From contig NZ_AP021875.1 in NCBI RefSeq assembly GCF_009688965.1, positions 3,038,001 through 3,102,000 of the forward strand: a stretch of 64,000 bases of DNA, written 5' to 3'. The notes beneath the pieces are model-generated. The model was not told the DNA's origin, did no database searches, and saw nothing but the letters and a program-made list of their open reading frames with translations. Of the stretch, positions 55,777 to 63,784 are shown in pieces. The stretch's first letter is position 1; each line of letters opens with the position of its first letter. The DNA comes from Desulfosarcina widdelii (GTDB lineage: Bacteria > Desulfobacterota > Desulfobacteria > Desulfobacterales > Desulfosarcinaceae). The translations under genes were made by a program, and so were the position numbers.

Positions 55777-57501
55777 ATGCGAAGCTATCCGTTCAAAACC
55801 CTGCGATCCCGGTTGACCGTCCTGCTGATCACGCCGGTGGTGGTGATCCTGCTGACAGGCGGCATATGGGGCTTCATCCATGCGCGCAATACCATGCTGG
55901 GGCAATGGACCGAGCATGTCATGCTGCAGCTTGAACAGGCGGCCCACACAATCGAAGCCGGACTTTCCCGGCCCATGGAGTTGATGAAGATATTCGGCCA
56001 GAGCGGTGTCGACGGAACATCCGCCGACCTGCCGGAAGTTCTGGTCGACAAACTTCGAACACTTCCGGGCGTGGTCGCGGTGAACGTAAACTGGCACGGC
56101 GTTCCGGGCGCTTTGCAGCCGAAAACCCGGCATAAAGGACCGAGCAGAGGCCGATTCATGCGATTCCATCGGGGAACGTTCACCCGAATCTTGCCTCCCG
56201 TGGTCGATGAAACCACCGGGGAACAAACCGTCTCCATCAACATGATCCTGATGGATGCCGACGACACGCCGGTGGGCAATCTCGAAATCGTTCTGCTTTT
56301 CGAGGCCCTGGTCGCCCATATCACCTCCGATCCCTGGTGGCAAAACCACACGGCGTGCATCGTCGACCGGAAAACGGGCAAAATGGTGCTGGCCAGCGGC
56401 CTGATGCGAGGCCGCAACCAACTCGGTGATAACGGAGACCGGTTGGAACAAACCGTAAAAGACGCACTCGGAGAAAAATCCGCGGGTACGGTGTGGGGGC
56501 AGGGTCAGCCCCCGGAACGTATCGCCGGCTACCACAGCCTCGATACCTTTCCCTGGGCCTTTGTGGTTTTTGCCGACGGCAGGACGATCCTTGCACCGAT
56601 CATCCATTTCCGGAACGGTTTCATCATCGGCGCAGTCGTCCTGATCCTGACCATCTTCGGCATTATCCGGTTTAACGTGGACCGCATCTCTTCCACCGTC
56701 AAGCGCCTTTCCCAGCAGGCCGTTGCGATTGCCGACGGCGATTATAAGGAGAAAATCGAGGTGACCGCCCGGGACGAAATCGGACTGCTGGCCAACAGCT
56801 TCAACACCATGATCGACGGTCTGCGCGAAAGGGACGCCATCCGCAATACTTTCGGTATGTATGTCGATCCGGATCTTGCCCGCACCCTGCTCAGCAAACC
56901 GCAGGCCGACCGCTTGGGAGGTCGGCGACGGGACGTGGCTGTTCTGATGGCGGACATCCGCGGATTCACCCCCATGACCGAAAAAATGCCTCCTGAGAAA
57001 ACCGTCGACATCCTAAATCGTTATTTCTCGGCGATCATCCCGCTGATTCAACAGCATAGAGGCATTATCGTGGATTTTATCGGCGACGGCATCCTGGCAT
57101 TTTTCGAACCTTTCGAAGAAACGCTGGACACTGCTGCACAGCGCTGCTTACAATGCGCCTTTGCCATGCAGGATGCCATGAATCGGCTCAACGAGGAGTT
57201 GACCCAACACGAACTGCCCGATCTTGCCATGGGCATCGGCATCAACTGCGGGCCGGTGGTGGTCGGCAACATCGGATCTGAAAGACGCAAGAAATACGGC
57301 ATCGTGGGATCGGCCGTCAACATCACCCAGCGGATCCAGGGGCAATCCCGTGCCGACGAGGTGGTGATTTCAGAAGCGGTGTACCGTCTCATCCGATCCG
57401 ATGTGGCGGTCTCGCGAACCATCTCGACCGCTCTGAAAGGGGTGGCATCGGAGATGCAGTTGTACGCCGTTTACCCCAACAAAGAATCGAACCAGGAATA
57501 G
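55777..57501 (+). CDS. Membrane class III adenylate/guanylate cyclase with HAMP domain
   Basis: 574 residues from the ATG at 55777; the frame is open back to 55672 but only through the palindrome. Membrane helix 1 (about 14-34), a periplasmic sensor domain (about 35-280), helix 2 (about 282-302), HAMP (about 305-360), and a cyclase domain (about 385-565). Metal-binding Asp residues are in LMADIRGFT and FIGDGILAFF, and the transition-state Asn/Arg are in SAVNITQRIQ. It should make cAMP in response to a periplasmic signal. cysQ follows after 14 bases. Confidence 0.92.
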   Translation: MRSYPFKTLRSRLTVLLITPVVVILLTGGIWGFIHARNTMLGQWTEHVMLQLEQAAHTIEAGLSRPMELMKIFGQSGVDGTSADLPEVLVDKLRTLPGVVAVNVNWHGVPGALQPKTRHKGPSRGRFMRFHRGTFTRILPPVVDETTGEQTVSINMILMDADDTPVGNLEIVLLFEALVAHITSDPWWQNHTACIVDRKTGKMVLASGLMRGRNQLGDNGDRLEQTVKDALGEKSAGTVWGQGQPPERIAGYHSLDTFPWAFVVFADGRTILAPIIHFRNGFIIGAVVLILTIFGIIRFNVDRISSTVKRLSQQAVAIADGDYKEKIEVTARDEIGLLANSFNTMIDGLRERDAIRNTFGMYVDPDLARTLLSKPQADRLGGRRRDVAVLMADIRGFTPMTEKMPPEKTVDILNRYFSAIIPLIQQHRGIIVDFIGDGILAFFEPFEETLDTAAQRCLQCAFAMQDAMNRLNEELTQHELPDLAMGIGINCGPVVVGNIGSERRKKYGIVGSAVNITQRIQGQSRADEVVISEAVYRLIRSDVAVSRTISTALKGVASEMQLYAVYPNKESNQE

Positions 57502-57515
57502 AGGAAGTGGAATTT

Positions 57516-58358
57516 ATGGAAGATCGATCAAATTTGCTGATGGCCTGTGTGAAAAGCGCCCTGGCCGCGGGAAGGGCCATCCTGGAGGTGTATGACGGAC
57601 CGGACATGCAGGTGGAAAAAAAATCGGACGACTCGCCCCTCACCCTGGCCGACCGCCGCGCCCACGACATCATCATGAAAGGCATAGGCAATTTGGACAT
57701 CCCCGTTCTCAGCGAGGAAGGACGGAATATTCCCTTCGGGGAGCGCAGCCAGTGGCCGCGCATGTGGGTGGTCGACCCGTTGGACGGCACCAAGGAATTC
57801 ATCAAACGCAACGGCGAATTCACGGTCAACATCGCCCTTGTGGAAGAGGGTGTTCCCACCCTGGGGGTCGTCTTCGTGCCGGTGTCGGACTGCCTTTATT
57901 TTGCCGACCTTGAGAAGGGTGCGTTTAAAATCGAACGTTGCCATGAGGCCGGCATCGACGAAAAGCTGATCAATTGTATCGGTGAAATAAAGACCTTGAT
58001 CGATCAAGCGGTCCGCCTGCCCGTGGCACGGGAGAAGGAACGGCCCTTCACGATCATGGGCAGCCGCTCCCACGCCACGCCCGAACTGGAAGCCTATGTG
58101 GAAGAGATGCGCCGCAAGCACGGCGAGGTGAATTTCATTTCAGCTGGCAGCAGTCTGAAAATCTGCCGGGTGGCCGAGGGCGCGGCCGATATCTATCCCC
58201 GTCTGGGCCCGACCATGGAATGGGATACCGCCGCCGGCCAGGCCGTCGCCGTAGCCAGCAGGGCGCAGGTCGTCCGCCACGACGACGGCACGCCCCTGGC
58301 CTATAACAAAAAAGATCTGCTCAACCCCTGGTTCATCGTCGAGAGAAAAAACGCTTGA
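57516..58358 (+). CDS. cysQ: 3'(2'),5'-bisphosphate nucleotidase
   Basis: 280 residues of the inositol-monophosphatase superfamily. Metal-binding motifs: the LSEEG Glu pair, DPLDGTKEFIKRNGEFTVNIAL (diagnostic of CysQ), and the C-terminal TMEWDTAAGQAVA Asp. It removes the 3' phosphate from PAP formed in sulfate assimilation or sulfation. The ATG at 57516 is preferred over a GTG at 57507 because GAGGAAG lies at 8 bases. Its stop codon lies within the -35 box of the tRNA promoter. Confidence 0.95.
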   Translation: MEDRSNLLMACVKSALAAGRAILEVYDGPDMQVEKKSDDSPLTLADRRAHDIIMKGIGNLDIPVLSEEGRNIPFGERSQWPRMWVVDPLDGTKEFIKRNGEFTVNIALVEEGVPTLGVVFVPVSDCLYFADLEKGAFKIERCHEAGIDEKLINCIGEIKTLIDQAVRLPVAREKERPFTIMGSRSHATPELEAYVEEMRRKHGEVNFISAGSSLKICRVAEGAADIYPRLGPTMEWDTAAGQAVAVASRAQVVRHDDGTPLAYNKKDLLNPWFIVERKNA

Positions 58359-58384
58359 CTTGAAATGCCCTGCCCCTCTATATG
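58355..58384 (+). promoter_or_regulatory. Promoter of tRNA-Val, overlapping the cysQ stop
   Basis: TTGACT at 58355-58360, an 18-base spacer, and TATATG at 58379-58384, 15 bases before the mature 5' end of the tRNA. The cysQ stop codon TGA (58356-58358) is part of the -35 element. Confidence 0.65.
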
Positions 58385-58398
58385 TAGGGACACTTTTC

Positions 58399-58473
58399 GG
58401 GCGATTAACTCAGCGGGAGAGTGCCACCTTCACACGGTGGAAGTCACAGGTTCAAATCCTGTATCGCCCACCA
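58399..58473 (+). tRNA. tRNA-Val (anticodon CAC)
   Basis: 75 nucleotides including an encoded CCA end. The acceptor stem is GGGCGAT / ATCGCCC. The anticodon stem CCACC / GGTGG encloses the loop TTCACAC, giving CAC, which reads the valine codon GTG. The T-arm has AGGTTCAAATCCT. The 3' end of this gene is the likely attachment site of the eroded element that follows. Confidence 0.97.
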
Positions 58474-58484
58474 AAAAAATCAAG

Positions 58485-58517
58485 GGGTTAGCGATTTTTC
58501 GCTAACCCTATTTTTTT
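58485..58517 (+). terminator. Terminator after tRNA-Val
   Basis: A 10-bp perfect stem GGGTTAGCGA / TCGCTAACCC with a TTTT loop, followed by TA and seven T. It starts 12 bases after the tRNA end. Confidence 0.92.
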
Positions 58518-58560
58518 GAAATGTGTCAGGATTGTGACAAAAAAATTCGGCCGAACCCTG

Positions 58561-58857
58561 TCAGTTGGGTTTAGACTTCTCATTTTCCCCGAATATCTGT
58601 TCTTCCAACGCCGTCGCAGCATCCGGGTTTCTGTCTTTAAGCAGGTGTGAATAGACGTTCAGGGTCACCGTCGGGCTCGAATGACCGAGTTGATTCTGAA
58701 TGTATTTGATGTTCCTGCCCTGGGCCAGCTGGATCGACGCGTAGCTGTGGCGCAAAGCATGGAATTTCACCATGGGGATTTTGGCTTTTTCCAGGGCGGG
58801 ATTGAAGTACCGGCCCACCATATTGTTGTGGTTCATCGGGTTGCTTATGGTTCTATT
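58561..58857 (-). pseudogene. Tyrosine-recombinase (phage integrase) C-terminal fragment
   Basis: Only the last 100 or so residues of an integrase remain. The second half of the catalytic domain is clear: KFHALRHSYASIQLAQG (RHxY), LGHSSPTVTLNVYSHLLKD with the nucleophile Tyr. The N-terminal DNA-binding and core domains are missing; an in-frame stop at 58858-58860 ends the open frame just upstream of NPMNHNNMVGRYF. Its place right after a tRNA and pointing towards it is that of an element integrated in the tRNA 3' end. The fragment is surely non-functional. Confidence 0.88.
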
Positions 58858-59061
58858 TTAGATTCTCCAGTCGTCACTGATGATTCCGATATGACTGAAT
58901 TGGCAGATCAATTTACAATAGAAGTCTGGGGGATTTTGGATTTGCTTGAAATAATGAAAGAAAATGGGCATGCCACAAAAAGCCAAATAAAGGCCTTAAT
59001 TGAATTTCTAGAATACAATAACGATTTACCCTATCCATCATTTAAGAAAAAGGCAGTTTAA
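58840..59061 (+). pseudogene. C-terminal fragment of a PIN-domain toxin-like protein
   Basis: The frame VAYGSILDSPVVTDDSDMTELADQFTIEVWGILDLLEIMKENG... (ending SFKKKAV) resembles the C-terminal half of PIN-domain ribonucleases: the VTDDSDM acid motif followed by a WGILDLLE helix. The N-terminal half is replaced by the truncated integrase on the other strand, so the two fragments overlap by about 18 bases at a recombination junction. An ATG at 58891 could yield a 56-residue peptide. The family call is tentative. Confidence 0.5.
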
Positions 59062-59163
59062 AAATTTAATATTATTTTTTAATTGGGGAATACGGGGGTG
59101 GGATGGCCTGCAATATAGCAGAGTGCGGCCTTATCGGGCCTTTTAGTACAGGCTTTCTCATAT

Positions 59164-59337
59164 TCAAGCGTTCAGGGAGTTGGCCGCGATGATTTTCTGG
59201 AACCCATCCAGGTATTCTGGATAGCGGGTCGATAAAAAACGCACGATTTTTCCGTTGTCCAGCAGGCGCGACAGGAATCCACAGCAAAGCACGAGGTTCA
59301 AGGTATCATTTTGCACGATGCGAACATCGAAAATATC
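59164..59337 (-). pseudogene. C-terminal fragment of a plasmid-partition RepB/ParB-like protein
   Basis: A 57-codon open stretch between stops reads DTLNLVLCCGFLSRLLDNGKIVRFLSTRYPEYLDGFQKIIAANSLNA, close in pattern to the end of RepB-type plasmid-partition proteins (LL-x-N-x-x-IVRFL-x-x-x-x-PE-x-L-x-x-FQKI). It has no start codon and no upstream domain. It supports the view that a plasmid-like or conjugative element once lay here. Confidence 0.6.
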
Positions 59338-59361
59338 TTACAGTATTATTTTTTTGCTATC

Positions 59362-60591
59362 TTACGAACCATCAATTCTCGTTTTTTCGGGGGAAGACGG
59401 CTTTTTCCTTAACTTTCGGTTTGAAATATTCCGATCTATCCCTCGGAAGCCAATAAAAGTCCCAGAATCGTTAAATATTGGTACACCGCTGGTTTCCAAT
59501 ACTACCCGGCAACCGTTTTTATGCAGGTTCACGTTTTCGATTGCTTTTAGGGGGCTGCCTTCTGCCTTTAGTTTCCGAAACACCCGCTTTATTCGTTCGG
59601 CCTCGTTTTTTGGCATGAAATCGAATGGCTTTTTCCCAAGGATTTCTTCAGGTAAATATCCTAAAAGTTCATATACAATTGGATTGGAGTATGTGTATGT
59701 GCCGTTAGCGTCTACTTCCCACAACCAATCGCTGGTTACTTCAGCCAGCCTTCGAAATTTTTCCTTTTCTCTTTTCAATTCTAAGGTTCTCTTTAAAGTA
59801 TTAATTTCATTTGACGCTTCCTTTAGCTCCTCCAGCAACCTTACATTTTCCAACTCAATCCGTTTTCGTTCAGTAATATCCCGGAATATTTCAATAATTG
59901 AAAGGCTCCCATCAGGATTCTCAAAAAACGTATCGATCAGATCGTATGTCTTTTTAGTCTTTGGCGAATACCAATCTCTTCGTATAGTTTCACCTGAAAA
60001 TACTTGGGGATTTTTGCACCAAGAGCAGACGGTTCGTTTTCCAAGAAAATATTCATAACATTTTTTTCTTTTATAATCCCCAAAATCTATTTCCATTGCC
60101 GAATTTGCATATTGTATTGAATGGTCTTCGTTGATTATACAAACACCATCAGCCATAGCATCAAAAACTTTTTTCATTTTTTGTATCTCATTTTGAATGA
60201 AAGTATGTGAACAACCTTCCAAAAACGCCTTGGCATCCTCGAAATTATTGAACAGCATGGTATTGACTGGTGAGTTTTTATTAACCATACGATATGATTT
60301 CATTAAATTATGTTGGAACCGCCTTGGCGCAAAAACCGATACAATAACATTGCTTAACCGTTCACGTCGGAAGACTTCACTACAATAGTCGGATACCTCT
60401 CTAAATCCTTGAAGGGTTACTTTTGCGTCATCTAAAGCACTAAGGTCAATCAGTTCAGGCATGCCTGGAGTCCATTCACTTCCTTCATAGACCCCTTTCC
60501 AAGCTCCAATGACCTCATCATCCGACACAGTTCCTTTATAACTGGCCGTCAAATATTGTCTCTTCTGGTCGATTTCAATTATTATCGGCAT
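59362..60591 (-). CDS. PAS-domain sensor protein without an output domain
   Basis: 409 residues. An N-terminal SpoIIAA-like/STAS-like domain (about 1-125: LIDLSALDDAKVTLQGFREVSDYC), a PAS domain (about 140-245: AMADGVCIINEDHSIQYANSAMEI, with a CSWCKNP Cys pair), a coiled coil, and a second PAS/PAC domain (about 280-390: VTSDWLWEVDANGTYTYSNPIVYELLGY, GFRGIDRNISNRK). The protein ends where a histidine kinase or cyclase would normally begin. The last residues (PSSPEKTRIDGS) look like frame-shifted or foreign sequence, so it may be a truncated sensor. The gene is AT-rich compared with the left 58 kb. Confidence 0.8.
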   Translation of the reverse strand: MPIIIEIDQKRQYLTASYKGTVSDDEVIGAWKGVYEGSEWTPGMPELIDLSALDDAKVTLQGFREVSDYCSEVFRRERLSNVIVSVFAPRRFQHNLMKSYRMVNKNSPVNTMLFNNFEDAKAFLEGCSHTFIQNEIQKMKKVFDAMADGVCIINEDHSIQYANSAMEIDFGDYKRKKCYEYFLGKRTVCSWCKNPQVFSGETIRRDWYSPKTKKTYDLIDTFFENPDGSLSIIEIFRDITERKRIELENVRLLEELKEASNEINTLKRTLELKREKEKFRRLAEVTSDWLWEVDANGTYTYSNPIVYELLGYLPEEILGKKPFDFMPKNEAERIKRVFRKLKAEGSPLKAIENVNLHKNGCRVVLETSGVPIFNDSGTFIGFRGIDRNISNRKLRKKPSSPEKTRIDGS

Positions 60592-61093
60592 GCTACAGCA
60601 TCCAGATGATTAGCGGTTTCAATCACGCAAATATTATATGGGACAAATTTACCAAAAACAATTTGGAGTTACAAATGGTAAAATATAAGCTCAAGTTCGA
60701 GTTGTTCTCATCCTTCATCTGTTTTTGTAAATGCTCTTATCTGCACCGGGTGCGGACTCAGAAAGGAGTGACTGGATCTGGTGGTCATTCAATGGATACA
60801 TGGTATTTCGACAGGGCCGGAAAACATGTATCCACTGTCTATCTGACAAATTTGATCATGGATCGTTAATAGCAAGAGTACCTGGGCATTGCTGGAATTG
60901 AAATATGGTCAGTACAATCTTTGTAGCGTCTTCAGACACAAAAAACCATTAGTTCAACTAAGGGTTTTTTAGGAAAAATTCGGTGTATACAATGGCTACA
61001 CTCAACAATATGATGTAACAGTTCGTTACATTGCTGCACTGTAATAAATTGGTACACGAACTAACTTAACAATGACATAAATGGCGTTTTATT
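60592..61093. other. AT-rich gap of about 500 bases without a supported gene
   Basis: No convincing coding sequence: an 87-codon plus-strand frame (60606-60869) lacks a ribosome site and any recognisable family. It contains the terminator-like hairpin at 60940-60970. Promoters for the two flanking divergent genes should be here but cannot be placed. Confidence 0.4.
60940..60970. terminator. Terminator-like hairpin with A/T flanks
   Basis: AAAAAACCATTAGTT pairs with AACTAAGGGTTTTTT around a single C, a 14-bp stem with one mismatch and a T-run on each strand. It lies in the gap before the Rap1a/Tai-like gene; no upstream plus-strand gene is known, so what it terminates is unclear. Confidence 0.65.
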
Positions 61094-61555
61094 ATGAATC
61101 GGCATTTCATTGTTTTGACCGCAATCTTCTCTGTTTTGATACTGATACCTGTGAATTCAATGAGCTGTGCTGGTTCAATAAAAACAGGTCATGATTTATA
61201 CAATAGCTTGTTGCTGATGGATAAAATTTCAAACGCTGAAGAACTTTCGATCATCAATAATGCAGTCTGCTTTATTGGTAGATTTATCCAAAGCATCTAT
61301 CTAATACAGGACACCTGTCAGGATAAGATATTGTCAATAAATATAAGCGAAAAAGAGCTTATTGAGCTTGCCAAACTTATGAATCAAAAATGTTTGGATC
61401 TGCCTGATGAAGGAATCGAAATAACTCAGGCGATAATGATATATCAAAGATGGGCCAAGAATAACCCTGATAAACTATACGATACCGCAAAGGTTTGTTT
61501 TTTTATGTCATGTGTTGAAGCCTACGGATTTGAGATGCCAATAAAAAAACTGTAG
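61094..61555 (+). CDS. Secreted Rap1a/Tai immunity-like protein
   Basis: 153 residues with a signal peptide (about 1-22, ending NSMSC). The mature part has the pattern of the Rap1a/Tai immunity family: a start like KTGHDLYNSLL, an early Cys in CFIGRFIQSIY, a CLDLPDEGIEITQAI stretch, and a C-terminal YQRWAKNNPDKLYDTAKVCFFMSC. Family members neutralise type VI amidase effectors in the periplasm, but many are orphan domains. No effector gene is next to it. The gene is AT-rich. Confidence 0.6.
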   Translation: MNRHFIVLTAIFSVLILIPVNSMSCAGSIKTGHDLYNSLLLMDKISNAEELSIINNAVCFIGRFIQSIYLIQDTCQDKILSINISEKELIELAKLMNQKCLDLPDEGIEITQAIMIYQRWAKNNPDKLYDTAKVCFFMSCVEAYGFEMPIKKL

Positions 61556-61618
61556 GAATTAGTCTCTATAAATAAAGCAGTAGGCTTTTGTACTGACCGT
61601 ATGCGTTAAAGAGTTCCA

Positions 61619-61708
61619 TATCAGGAATGCTCATTGGTCATGCACCATTGGCACCTCCAAAATTCCTGATATTGTTGGAGGGGTTCTTGGGAAAGGACCC
61701 CTCCAACA
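61619..61708. repeat. Two consecutive hairpins with alternative pairing
   Basis: TATCAGGAAT (61619-61628) pairs with ATTCCTGATA (61662-61671), and TGTTGGAGGGGT (61673-61684) with ACCCCTCCAACA (61697-61708). A CCTCCAA at 61654-61660 could instead pair with TTGGAGG at 61675-61681, making the two states exclusive. No T-run follows, so it is not a terminator. It could be a repeat end or an RNA switch; undecided. Confidence 0.5.
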
Positions 61709-61793
61709 CAACATTCCTATTATACCTCCCCAATTTAAAGATACATTAAGATCGGACCAGGTCTTGCCAGACTTGTGATAAGTAAATGGATAG

Positions 61794-62006
61794 CTGCCGG
61801 TCCAGCCCGTCCTGAAAACATTTAATTGCCAACAGCTATGCGAATCCCAGGTAGTTACCGACCTTTTGGATAGCCAGTTGGAATATGGTCATAGGGAAGT
61901 CTTGAGGGATGGCATTGCTATCTTCACCGGCGTAGGAACTGATGACGCTTGGGATACATTAAAAATATATAACTTGATACTTCGCTCTTTGGATAAATTC
62001 TTTTAG
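61794..62006 (+). pseudogene. Open C-terminal coding remnant, family unknown
   Basis: Seventy codons open from a stop at 61791 to a TAG at 62004, without a good start codon: ...QLCESQVVTDLLDSQLEYGHREVLRDGIAIFTGVGTDDAWDTLKIYNLILRSLDKFF. The composition looks protein-like and not random. It is probably the tail of a lost gene in this debris-rich AT-rich stretch. No family recognised. Confidence 0.35.
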
Positions 62007-62110
62007 CTGTCCTCAATCAGCTATGTTCAAAATACGTTAATGAATGCTATATATCTTTCAAGTTGATGAAACGCTTTTATTGACATTTTCTAAGAGTTGT
62101 GGACGTTTAA

Positions 62111-63784
62111 ATGCTCCCCCTGCTCTTGACCATAGGTGTACTGTATATATTCGCAATCGGCGTTGGCCGCTTGAGTGCCGCTTTGGGAATTCCCCGCGTT
62201 ACCGGATACCTTTTAGTGGGTCTGGTGGCCGGCCCCTATACCGCTGAGATTTTAGGGTTGCCCGCTATCGTTACAAAGGCACAACTTGCCAAACTTTCAC
62301 CGCTGCACGATATGATTCTCAGCTTGATTGTATTTACCATCGGCGGCAGTTTTCGTTTGAAAACCATTCGTAAAATCGGATCGGGGCTATTTCGTCTCAG
62401 CGCATTTGAAATCGGCTTGAGCGCACTTCTTGTCTGGGTGGGGACCCTGTTAATGGGGGCTTCGCCGCTGGAAGCAGGCTTCCTTTCCGTGATGGCGATC
62501 ACCACTGCTCCGGCCGCCACCCAAATGGTAATGCGCGAATATCAATCGCGGGGATCACTGACCGACACCATTCTGCCGCTCATCGGTATAAACAATCTAC
62601 TATCGATCATCGCTTTCATATTGCTGATGCATTACGGCTTATCTACTTCCCCGCCATTTTGGAAAACGATGATCCAACTTTTGGGTCCTCTCGGATTGGG
62701 TGTACTTGCTGGAACATTTGTCGCTGTCATGGATCAGCGTCTCACCCGTCAGGTGGAACGACAAATGTTAGTATTGGGGGCTGTTGCTCTCGCCACCGGT
62801 GCAGCTTCGTATTTCCACTTATCAGCTATGCTGAGCATCTTGGTCGCCGGCGTCGTTGCCGTGAACGCCGCCCCCCACGGTCCGCGAATGCTCGAAGAAC
62901 TATCGGGAATCGATTATCCATTTTATGTGCTGTTTTTCATCATGGCAGGAGCAGAACTCCATATCGAAGCCCTTTTCCATATGGGGGTCATCGGTTTGGT
63001 TTACATAGTTGCACGGAGCGTGGGAAAATTCATTGGATGCCGTACAGGGGCCAGGATGGCTGGGATGAATATTACGATCAGAAATTGGCTGGGCCCAGCC
63101 ATGCTGGCACAAGCCGGCCTGGTAATCGGTTTATCAAACGTTTTGGCGAAGGAGTGGCCAGGTCCTGGCAAGAATCTACAGACGTTGATCCTGGCATCGG
63201 TGGTGGTGTTCGAAATGGTTGGCCCCCTGCTTACCCGCACTTCGCTGGTCAATGCTGGTGAGATAACGGTTTTGAATCTACTCGGAAAGCGCAGTCCGGT
63301 GGGCTATGGCGATGGCTTGCGACGGGTCTTCGGCGAATTTGTGAGATCCTTGGGTCTTTCTCCCATTGTGCGACGGAATCTGCCAGGTGATATCCGGGTA
63401 TCCCACATCATGCGTCACAACGTGGAGGTATTATCCCACAGGGCGCCGTTCGACGAAGTCGTTAAGACCCTTGGCCATTCCAGCTATGACAGCATACCGG
63501 TAGTCAATGACAGTGATGAGCTTATTGGGGTTGTGAAATTTGCCGATGTTTCGGATACCCTTTTCGATCCGGGCCTGAGACATATAGTCGTCGCGGCTGA
63601 TATCGCCACCGATGTCTACCTTAAAGTGACCCCGGAAGATACCCTTCAAACGGCTATACTCAAACTGAAAAATCACCCACGGGCCACCTTCCTGCTGGTG
63701 GTGGCACAGGGCAATCCCTCCATGTTGGTGGGCATCGTGAGCCACAATGATTTGCTGGCAGCCCAATTGCACTATCCTCGATAG
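62111..63784 (+). CDS. CPA2-type cation:proton antiporter with CBS domain pair
   Basis: 557 residues. About 12 membrane segments form a sodium/proton exchanger domain (residues 1-370; GIPRVTGYLLVGLVAGP near the start, ITTAPAATQMVMREY in the core, where CPA2 proteins carry the ion-binding residues). A linker leads to two CBS domains (about 435-555: VSHIMRHNVEVLSHRAPFDEVVKTLGHSSYDSIPVVNDSDELIGVV and LKVTPEDTLQTAILKLKNHPRATFLLVV). CBS pairs bind adenine nucleotides and usually regulate the channel or transporter. The gene is the first one after the debris region with GC content nearer the left part of the window. Confidence 0.9.
   Translation: MLPLLLTIGVLYIFAIGVGRLSAALGIPRVTGYLLVGLVAGPYTAEILGLPAIVTKAQLAKLSPLHDMILSLIVFTIGGSFRLKTIRKIGSGLFRLSAFEIGLSALLVWVGTLLMGASPLEAGFLSVMAITTAPAATQMVMREYQSRGSLTDTILPLIGINNLLSIIAFILLMHYGLSTSPPFWKTMIQLLGPLGLGVLAGTFVAVMDQRLTRQVERQMLVLGAVALATGAASYFHLSAMLSILVAGVVAVNAAPHGPRMLEELSGIDYPFYVLFFIMAGAELHIEALFHMGVIGLVYIVARSVGKFIGCRTGARMAGMNITIRNWLGPAMLAQAGLVIGLSNVLAKEWPGPGKNLQTLILASVVVFEMVGPLLTRTSLVNAGEITVLNLLGKRSPVGYGDGLRRVFGEFVRSLGLSPIVRRNLPGDIRVSHIMRHNVEVLSHRAPFDEVVKTLGHSSYDSIPVVNDSDELIGVVKFADVSDTLFDPGLRHIVVAADIATDVYLKVTPEDTLQTAILKLKNHPRATFLLVVAQGNPSMLVGIVSHNDLLAAQLHYPR

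Noticed and set aside
60606..60869. 87-codon plus-strand frame
   Set aside because: No ribosome site, no family match and low-complexity composition; likely chance in AT-rich DNA.
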